Shown: positions 1 to 4,694 of the stretch, piece by piece
Numbering within the stretch: the first letter of the stretch is position 1
How the letters are laid out: each line of letters starts with the position of its first letter
Assembly (NCBI GenBank): GCA_028277515.1
Contig: JANQGC010000042.1
Location: forward strand, 1-6,261
Source of the DNA: Anaerolineae bacterium
GTDB taxonomy: Bacteria; Chloroflexota; Anaerolineae; Promineifilales; Promineifilaceae
Direction: 5' to 3'
DNA: 6,261 nt
Made by a program: the position numbers and the translations under genes
Notes under the pieces: model-generated
Seen by the model: only the letters and a program-made list of their open reading frames with translations
What the model was told of the DNA's origin: nothing
The model's database searches: none

Positions 1-1
1 C

Positions 2-340
2 ACCGCCCTGGCGATCCAGTCCAACGACATCACCAAGATCAACACCGAAAAAGCCTGGCAGAAAATTCGGCAGAAATTTTCCGATGCCGAGATCAAAACA
101 TTTACAACCGTGCGCAAAGGGGATATGATTAACGCACTCAAAAAACAATGTGAGAGAGGCCAAGCCAGGACAGCCATTGAACAGTGGATGAACACCCTGG
201 AACAACTCGAAGCATTGGACGTATCCACGCAACAACGTATGGTGATCAAAGACATCACCGTCAAGGAAATCATGTCAAGCGAAAGGAAAAAAAATGTCAA
301 TACCGGCAATAATGACGGATCATGCGGCGGCGGTGATTGA
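2..340 (+). CDS. Unassigned phage protein, 5' end cut by the window edge
   Basis: The frame is open from the left edge, so the true start lies outside the window; an internal GTG at 110 is not needed as a start because the coding reading continues upstream of it. The 112 visible residues are hydrophilic and mostly helical in character, with a central part rich in Lys, Glu and Gln (AWQKIRQKF, then a stretch around EQWMNTLEQLEAL). The last 20 or so residues are low in complexity (Asn, Gly, Asp) and lie over the start of the next gene, which suggests an unconstrained tail. I do not recognise the family. Its position at the head of a replication/recombination operon suggests an early-expressed accessory protein, but that is context only. 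Confidence 0.7.
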   Translation, partial: TALAIQSNDITKINTEKAWQKIRQKFSDAEIKTFTTVRKGDMINALKKQCERGQARTAIEQWMNTLEQLEALDVSTQQRMVIKDITVKEIMSSERKKNVNTGNNDGSCGGGD

Positions 341-575
341 GTCTGTGCATGGAATGGAACAGATGGTACGCAGCCATCGGTGGAGCGATGTCTCGGCGCA
401 TCTGGCCGCGATTATGACCAACGTCATTTCTATGGTTGAAACTCTCGAAGGGATCGACGCCACCTTGGCCACCGAAGCCAGCCACGCCTTAGCCGAACTG
501 TATGAAACCGCCCAGGAGATTCGCAAGCGTAACGATATAGGGGATGACGGCATCTTTACGACGAAAGGAACTTAA
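294..575 (+). CDS. Small helical hypothetical protein in the early operon
   Basis: This 93-residue protein starts at an ATG preceded by AAAGGA with a 6-base gap, a good ribosome binding site that supports this start despite a 47-base overlap with the preceding gene. It reads as two or three amphipathic helices (about residues 10-50 and 52-80), with regularly spaced Met, Ile and Leu and a charged C-terminus. There is no membrane segment, no Cys and no recognisable catalytic motif. It ends 2 bases before the next ATG, so it is probably co-translated with that gene. Many phage recombination operons carry small helical proteins of this kind, but I cannot assign a function. Confidence 0.72.
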   Translation: MSIPAIMTDHAAAVIESVHGMEQMVRSHRWSDVSAHLAAIMTNVISMVETLEGIDATLATEASHALAELYETAQEIRKRNDIGDDGIFTTKGT

Positions 576-577
576 CC

Positions 578-1723
578 ATGCCAGAAACCGAAGTGATTGA
601 AACCCAGGCTATCGAGCCAAGCCGGAATGTGCAATTGATATTGAAGGCTGAGCTTGACAGCGCGATTGCTACCGCCAAGCAGTACCCCCGCGATATTACC
701 CGATTCAAAGACAAGGCCATGTCGATGGCCACCAATGACACCGAAACCGCCAAAGGGTGTTTTTACAACATCCCTCGCAAGGGTACCAAAGGCATACAAG
801 GCCCCAGCGTCCGCTTGGCGGAAATCATGCTGACCTCTTACGGTAATATTGCGGCAGAAGCGGAAATCATTGCCGAAGACGACAAATTTGTGACAGCACG
901 GGGCCGATGCCGCGATTTGGAAAACAACAATATGGTATCGGTGAATATCAATCGGCGTATTGTGGACAAAAATGGCAAGCGGTTTAGCGACGACATGATT
1001 GGTGTCACCAAAAACGCTGCCAACGCCGTTGCCTTACGCAACGCTATTTTTTCCATCATTCCCAAGGTTTTCACGCAACAAGTGTATGAGGCGTGCAAAG
1101 ACCTCGCCATTGGCAAGGGCAGGGCCTTGGAAGATCGGCGACAGGATGCCCTAAGCTACTTTGATAAAGTCGGCATCAGCAGAGAAAACGTGTTTCGCTT
1201 GCTCGACGTGCCGGGCATTGATGACATCAACAATAAGGAAATCGAAGTATTGATCGGTATGGCCAATGCGTTGCGTGACGGCGATACCACGATTGATGAT
1301 CTGTTGTCACAGCTTGAAGACGACGCCAGTGGTAGCGATAACGGCACCCTCGACGCCGGGGACCATCACGATGAGCCGAGAAAGCCGCCGCCCACAGCCA
1401 AGCCGAAATCCAAATCCACACGCAAAGAAAAAACCAACGACAAACCCGTCAACCCCATCAATCCTGCCGACGTTCAAAAAGAAACGTGGGCCATGCTGTC
1501 CACCACCATTCGCAATCGGTGTAAAAGGCTCGGCTATGAAGAAAGGTGGCATGAGGTCTTGGTGCATTTCAGCGGCGATCTGGCCGCCGGTTACGGTGAC
1601 GAACAGGGGCGGTATCCCTCGGTGGACGAAATGACGATCTGGCTGGACAATCTCGGTGAACTTACGGATGATGAACTGAGAAAGATTTGCGGTGAAACGA
1701 CAGAACTATTTGATGAAGATTGA
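578..1723 (+). CDS. Conserved phage protein, candidate recombination / ssDNA-annealing-associated protein
   Basis: This 381-residue protein begins at an ATG with AAGGA 8 bases upstream. Residues 15-245 match a family I remember as common in phage recombination operons, with landmarks ILKAELDSAIATAKQYPR (22-39), a CFYNIPRKG segment (61-69), GPSVRLAEI (75-83), RRIVDKNGKRF (126-136), the DDMIGVTKNAANAVALRNAI core (138-157) and an ALRDGDTTIDD end (231-241). Residues 250-295 form a Pro/Lys/Asp-rich linker, followed by a smaller helical domain (299-375) and an acidic tail. The family is usually left as hypothetical. Its placement beside helicase-loading and resolvase genes, and the compact alpha/beta core, make a RecT/Erf-like single-strand annealing or DNA-binding role plausible but unproven. 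No nuclease motif is seen. It overlaps the next gene by about 11 bases. Confidence 0.8.
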   Translation: MPETEVIETQAIEPSRNVQLILKAELDSAIATAKQYPRDITRFKDKAMSMATNDTETAKGCFYNIPRKGTKGIQGPSVRLAEIMLTSYGNIAAEAEIIAEDDKFVTARGRCRDLENNNMVSVNINRRIVDKNGKRFSDDMIGVTKNAANAVALRNAIFSIIPKVFTQQVYEACKDLAIGKGRALEDRRQDALSYFDKVGISRENVFRLLDVPGIDDINNKEIEVLIGMANALRDGDTTIDDLLSQLEDDASGSDNGTLDAGDHHDEPRKPPPTAKPKSKSTRKEKTNDKPVNPINPADVQKETWAMLSTTIRNRCKRLGYEERWHEVLVHFSGDLAAGYGDEQGRYPSVDEMTIWLDNLGELTDDELRKICGETTELFDED

Positions 1724-2426
1724 GTCCCTGAGTCTGTCAATATCCCAACTACTAAAACTTGATAACAATACCAGCCGACTGATCGCCCATGGACTTTGCG
1801 ACCGGTTGCGAATGAAATGCTGGGATGATTTAAGCGACAAACTTGGCGACGCCGATGACATTGACATCATTTGCCGCTGGCAACACAAGCAGCGCTGGCT
1901 GGCGGTCTATTTGGAAAAATGTGGTTTTATTGAACGCTACAGAAAAGAGAATGACATCTACCGCATGATCAACATCGTGCGCGATTTGCCGGAGTATATC
2001 CGCAAGCGGTGGCGGCGTTTTGAACCGGTAGAATATGAAGATGCCTTTGCCCGTGACAAAGGCAGACCCTACACCATTCCGCAACAAAAGGGCCGCGACA
2101 AGAAACCCACCAAAGAAGGGTTATTGCATAAAGAATTGATGCATTATTGGGACCATTTATGGAGCGAAAAATATGGCAGAAACTACCCCTTTAAAACAAG
2201 CGATGCCCGATTCATCCGAGAACTCCAAGCCCAGGCCAAGGAAGAAGCGGCCTGCAAAAAAACCCTCGTCGCCTTCATCAACGACAACGACAACTTCATT
2301 GCCGGACGATGCCACAACCTCAGCAGCCTTATCTCCAATCTCCCTCGCTACCTTGGCCGACCGGCTGGCCCTGGCCGTGGCCACGAAGGCCAATACAGCG
2401 GGGCAAACTCTAGTATCATTCTCTAA
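1713..2426 (+). CDS. Phage replication initiator / replisome-organiser-like protein
   Basis: The N-terminal part (about residues 10-105 from the ATG at 1713) has the layout of a winged-helix DNA-binding domain. It includes a Trp/Cys-rich stretch (RMKCWDDLSDKLGD, CRWQHKQRWL), the turn CGFIERYR, and then DLPEYIRKRWRR. After a basic linker, the C-terminal domain (about 143-214) shows YWDHLWSEKYGRNYPF and HNLSSLISNLPRYL, a pattern I associate with phage replication proteins encoded next to DnaC-like loaders. The likely role is origin binding and helicase-loader recruitment in the cytoplasm. The start is uncertain: an in-frame GTG at 1692 would add 7 residues, and neither start has a strong ribosome binding site, so coupling to the upstream stop at 1723 is likely. 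The last 254 bases are shared with the next gene in another frame. Confidence 0.78.
   Translation: MKIESLSLSISQLLKLDNNTSRLIAHGLCDRLRMKCWDDLSDKLGDADDIDIICRWQHKQRWLAVYLEKCGFIERYRKENDIYRMINIVRDLPEYIRKRWRRFEPVEYEDAFARDKGRPYTIPQQKGRDKKPTKEGLLHKELMHYWDHLWSEKYGRNYPFKTSDARFIRELQAQAKEEAACKKTLVAFINDNDNFIAGRCHNLSSLISNLPRYLGRPAGPGRGHEGQYSGANSSIIL
2161..2172 (+). promoter_or_regulatory. Ribosome binding site fixing the start of the helicase loader inside the upstream gene
   Basis: GGAG at 2161-2164 lies 8 bases before the ATG at 2173, entirely within the coding sequence of the initiator gene. It is the best Shine-Dalgarno match near any candidate start of the loader. The later in-frame starts I checked (GTG 2377, TTG 2353) have no comparable site. 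It is the main evidence that the 254-base overlap is actually translated in both frames. Confidence 0.6.
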
Positions 2427-3000
2427 GCGTGACAATGCTTACAAGCGGGATTGCCTTTTGCTGTATCAGAAAGCACGGGTGGCCTTGCGCCATGAAAAAG
2501 ATGTAGCCGAATTGTGTCAGCATGATAAGTTTTTGCACCATCTAAATAAATCCCTGAATGTGCTGGCCTCCGGCGGTATTTTGGTTTATCTCGGTGATCG
2601 CGGCACCGGCAAAACCCAAATGGCCAGCACGTTGATTAAATTGGTCTGTATGCAGAAACAGTCGGCGCTCTATTACCGCTGCCGGGAAATCGGCATGAAG
2701 ATGCGCGAAGCCTACGACATCAACAGCACCCTCACTGAAATGGGGGCTTTAGATACTTTCACCCGACCTCAGTTGTTGGTGATTGATGAGTGCCAGGAAA
2801 AACCCGACAAGGACTGGGAATCGCGCACCTTGACCATGCTGGTGGACGAGCGCTATGCTCACGTGAAGCCGACGATTCTGATTGCCAATTGTGGCAGTGA
2901 CAAAGATTTTCTTGATCTCATGGGTGCCAGCATCTATGATCGCATCAAAGAGGGCGGCGGCGCTCTCATGTTTGACTGGACATCCTTTCGGGAACAGTGA
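2173..3000 (+). CDS. DnaC-like AAA+ ATPase, replicative helicase loader
   Basis: The 275-residue protein contains a complete AAA+ core of the DnaC/IstB type: Walker A GDRGTGKT (141-148), Walker B LLVIDE (201-206), an arginine-containing DERYAHVKPTILIANC segment with sensor-1 Asn239, and the terminal SIYDRIKEGGGALMFDW signature with sensor-2 Arg257, close to that of DnaC. Such proteins load a DnaB-type hexameric helicase onto origin DNA; no helicase is encoded here, so the partner would be the host's or elsewhere in the phage. The N-terminus is longer than in E. coli DnaC: residues 1-50 are rich in Lys, Pro, Ser and Thr and look disordered, while residues 54-85 look helical. That part is encoded over the initiator's C-terminus. 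The stop overlaps the next start (TGATG), indicating coupled translation. Confidence 0.9.
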   Translation: MAETTPLKQAMPDSSENSKPRPRKKRPAKKPSSPSSTTTTTSLPDDATTSAALSPISLATLADRLALAVATKANTAGQTLVSFSKRDNAYKRDCLLLYQKARVALRHEKDVAELCQHDKFLHHLNKSLNVLASGGILVYLGDRGTGKTQMASTLIKLVCMQKQSALYYRCREIGMKMREAYDINSTLTEMGALDTFTRPQLLVIDECQEKPDKDWESRTLTMLVDERYAHVKPTILIANCGSDKDFLDLMGASIYDRIKEGGGALMFDWTSFREQ

Positions 3001-3548
3001 TGAAACAAGACGACGGCTTTGAGTTGGAAATCGTTAAATCCCTACCCGCCTACCGAGCCATGGATGTCGCCTGTTTGGAAAAAATGCCCGTGCCGACCGT
3101 GGCCACACAAAACCGGGACAGGAATGGCGCACCCTTGCATCGGATCAGCGGTCAAGCCCCTTTTGACATCTACGGCTACACCTGCACCGGCGCTACTTTT
3201 ATCGGGGCCGAAGTCAAAAATACCCGCCAACGTGAAACCTCTATCCCAATTGTGGGGCCGGACAAAAAAGGTAGCGGCCTGAAATTTCATCAACTCGACG
3301 CCCTGGCACAAATCGCTCTTTGCCGAGGGGTCGCCCGAATTATTTGGTGCAACTGCGGGGAGATCGGGGTGTTGAAAAACGACGACATCGTGCTGGCACA
3401 TGATGTGTTTACCCATGCCCTCAAAAGCGTCAAGAGTAGTAAATCACCGCCTAAAGGATCGAAGAGCATCCGCTGGGAGTTGTTCAAGACCTGTGAAATC
3501 TGCGTCCAAGCGGGATTTGTTTATGCCGACTGGCTGCTCTTGGATTAA
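3000..3548 (+). CDS. RecU-like PD-(D/E)XK nuclease, probable Holliday-junction resolvase
   Basis: Numbered from the ATG at 3000 (182 residues), the nuclease core reads APFDIYG (catalytic Asp56), then FIGAEVKN (Glu71 and Lys73, the ExK motif), then TSIPI, and HQLDALAQIALCRG with Gln98, followed by an ARIIW strand. The order D, ExK, TS(F/I)P(L/I), HQ matches RecU resolvases; an early Glu (FELEI) could complete the metal site. The protein would cut branched DNA made during phage recombination or replication, before packaging. The ATG overlaps the loader's TGA by one base and has GGGA 6 bases upstream; a GTG at 2997 is an alternative start. The last ~40 residues have Cys and Trp and no clear motif. 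A general phage VRR-NUC-like or other PD-(D/E)XK nuclease remains possible. Confidence 0.78.
   Translation: MKQDDGFELEIVKSLPAYRAMDVACLEKMPVPTVATQNRDRNGAPLHRISGQAPFDIYGYTCTGATFIGAEVKNTRQRETSIPIVGPDKKGSGLKFHQLDALAQIALCRGVARIIWCNCGEIGVLKNDDIVLAHDVFTHALKSVKSSKSPPKGSKSIRWELFKTCEICVQAGFVYADWLLLD
3545..3548. other. Shared convergent stop codons (TTAA)
   Basis: The palindrome TTAA holds the TAA stop of the plus-strand nuclease gene (3546-3548) and the TAA stop of the minus-strand peptidase gene (3545-3547). The two operons therefore meet with no intergenic DNA. I found no hairpin with a T-run within about 150 bases on either side, so any terminator would lie inside the opposing coding region or be absent. 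Confidence 0.85.
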
Positions 3549-4021
3549 GCCGCTTGGTTGATCGGTTCAATGAGATCGAGCTTGAGTAATAATTTCCTCA
3601 ACGCTTCCGGGTTTTTCACCACATAATCCAATAACTCCCAATGCACCAAAGCAATCGCTCGTTGACAAAATTCCGAGCAGTACCACTTGTGCATGTCCCC
3701 GGTTTTATTGCGAATATGAGGGAAAATATATTGCACGATCCCGCGCCAATCATACTTTTTCCCCACTTGCGTCTCGCACCAGGCAATGACCTTCTCTTCG
3801 TCCTGCTGGCTGAAACCCTTGACCCGGTAAATGTCCCACTTTTTCGGATCGCCGGTAATCCAGTTGGCCCAGCGCACCCCGCCATCCTGCTCACTGGACG
3901 AAATGCACGGCCTGTCTTTGGGCCTGATTTCTACATGGGTAGAACCGCGCGTAAAAAGGTGGATGACTCTCGAAATAAAAGTCATCTCACCTTTAATGTA
4001 TTTTCGGAAAAGTATTTCCAT
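3545..4021 (-). CDS. Permuted NlpC/P60 (YiiX-like) papain-fold cysteine peptidase
   Basis: The 158-residue protein has the circularly permuted papain-like order, with His before Cys. An N-terminal ILFR...FISRVIHLFTRGSTHVEI segment carries His29, a middle GKKYDWRGIVQYIF segment follows, and WYCSEFC carries the probable nucleophile Cys115. YiiX/YaeF-type members begin with just this layout, which favours the ATG at 4021 over a TTG at 4048. A second ATG at 3985 has AAAGG close upstream but would drop part of the first strand. The ATG lies 5 bases after the stop of the upstream gene, so reinitiation is likely. There is no signal peptide or membrane segment. As the last gene after two membrane proteins it could be the endolysin, cutting peptidoglycan peptide bonds or amides, but YiiX-like proteins may act on other amides or esters. 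Confidence 0.8.
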   Translation of the reverse strand: MEILFRKYIKGEMTFISRVIHLFTRGSTHVEIRPKDRPCISSSEQDGGVRWANWITGDPKKWDIYRVKGFSQQDEEKVIAWCETQVGKKYDWRGIVQYIFPHIRNKTGDMHKWYCSEFCQRAIALVHWELLDYVVKNPEALRKLLLKLDLIEPINQAA

Positions 4022-4026
4022 TACGT

Positions 4027-4365
4027 TTACGTTTTTCGGCGTCGCCAAATGTTCAATAAAGAAATCGCCAGCGGAATATAACCGCCATACCCGGCGGATT
4101 GGGCCGCGACGACGCCCACGTCACCCCACGTCACGCTTTCTTCTTGCGGGATCATGTTCACGCCCGCCTGGGCTTTGTCCAAGTATTCCGACACTTTTTT
4201 GCGTTGCTCTTCATCGGGAATCAATTCTGCCGACGCTCTTAAATCGGCAATGTCGGTTTGAACGGCCTGGCGCGTTTCTGCCGGATTGGGCGAAACGTAG
4301 GCACAACCCACAAATACCAAAATGGGACATAACAGCACAAGAAGGGTCTTTGTAAATCTGTTCAT
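4027..4365 (-). CDS. Small lipoprotein with C-terminal membrane segment, u-spanin candidate
   Basis: This 112-residue protein starts with a lipoprotein signal peptide: MNRFTK, a hydrophobic stretch and FVGC with Cys21 as the lipidated residue. Phe at -3 is not ideal for a lipobox, and Ala at +2 does not favour inner-membrane retention. A charged, helical middle (30-78) follows. Near the C-terminus, residues 82-107 form a Gly/Ala-rich, moderately hydrophobic segment ending in RRRKT, consistent with a membrane span with its basic end in the cytoplasm. An outer-membrane lipid anchor plus an inner-membrane C-terminal TM is the topology of unimolecular spanins such as T1 gp11, which fuse the two membranes in the last step of lysis. 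AAAGGA lies 7 bases before the ATG, which overlaps the previous gene by 4 bases. It could instead be an unrelated phage lipoprotein. Confidence 0.72.
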   Translation of the reverse strand: MNRFTKTLLVLLCPILVFVGCAYVSPNPAETRQAVQTDIADLRASAELIPDEEQRKKVSEYLDKAQAGVNMIPQEESVTWGDVGVVAAQSAGYGGYIPLAISLLNIWRRRKT

Positions 4366-4694
4366 GGCTTGGTCCTTTCTAATAATATATCGACTTTCGC
4401 ACCCACGTTGGATACGTCCTGAATAATTTTTTGCTGATCCTGAATAATTTTTTGCTGCCGCCCGTCCAACGTGTCCAATGACTTGTTGGTGTTTTCCATA
4501 AACTGTTCGACCAAAGGTTTGTCACGCAGCCAAGGGTAATCCACGGTGTCGGCGACGATTTGTTTAACCTCGGAACGATTGGGCTTTCCCAGCGCATTGA
4601 TCAGGATCACGATACTGCTCAGCCCGGCGGTAAACAATACGATGGCTGCGGTTTTCCAAAAACCATTGGCCCCATTACTTCGTGCGGTGGTCAT
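4362..4694 (-). CDS. Single-TM coiled-coil membrane protein, holin or inner-membrane spanin candidate
   Basis: This 110-residue protein starts at the ATG at 4694, with GGAGA 6 bases upstream; a TTG at 4715 lacks such a site. The short N-terminus with Arg and Lys precedes one hydrophobic span (about 13-35, TAAIVLFTAGLSSIVILINAL). A soluble region of about 70 residues follows, whose second half is predicted coiled coil and includes the exact heptad duplication QQKIIQDQQKIIQD. The arrangement suggests N-in, C-out, with the coiled coil in the periplasm. A class III holin (T4 T-like topology) or an Rz-like inner-membrane spanin would fit. The neighbours support a lysis role, but no sequence motif proves it. 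Its start lies inside the end of the upstream large gene (20-base overlap) and its TGA overlaps the next ATG. Confidence 0.75.
   Translation of the reverse strand: MTTARSNGANGFWKTAAIVLFTAGLSSIVILINALGKPNRSEVKQIVADTVDYPWLRDKPLVEQFMENTNKSLDTLDGRQQKIIQDQQKIIQDVSNVGAKVDILLERTKP
4417..4458. repeat. 21-bp in-frame tandem duplication
   Basis: Two adjacent 21-base units (4417-4437 and 4438-4458) are identical except for their last base. On the minus strand each encodes the heptad QQKIIQD, so the duplication lengthens the coiled coil of the membrane protein by one register-preserving heptad. The near-perfect identity suggests a recent event; each unit contains a run of six T. Confidence 0.9.

Noticed and set aside
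1266..1634. A 122-residue plus-strand open frame inside the 578-1723 gene
   Set aside because: It reads Pro/Arg/Cys-rich nonsense from the linker region of the better supported gene, has no convincing ribosome binding site and no domain features.
2353..2390. Cluster of GGCC tetramers
   Set aside because: Five copies in 38 bases are explained by Ala/Gly codons (GCC, GGC) in both overlapping frames; no inverted or direct repeat unit or origin-like iteron spacing is seen.
3986..4048. TTG start at 4048 for the peptidase gene
   Set aside because: No ribosome binding site precedes it, the extra nine residues overlap the lipoprotein stop, and the family usually begins near ILFR, fitting the ATG at 4021.
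3641..4355. Plus-strand open frames of 146 and 174 residues opposite the peptidase and lipoprotein genes
   Set aside because: They are antisense shadows of genes with recognisable motifs, have no good start signals, and their sequences show no domain or regular structure.
4421..4457. Runs of six A on the coding strand as a programmed frameshift site
   Set aside because: The runs do not form an X XXY YYZ slippery heptamer in the zero frame, and the downstream gene is already accessed through an ATGA overlap.
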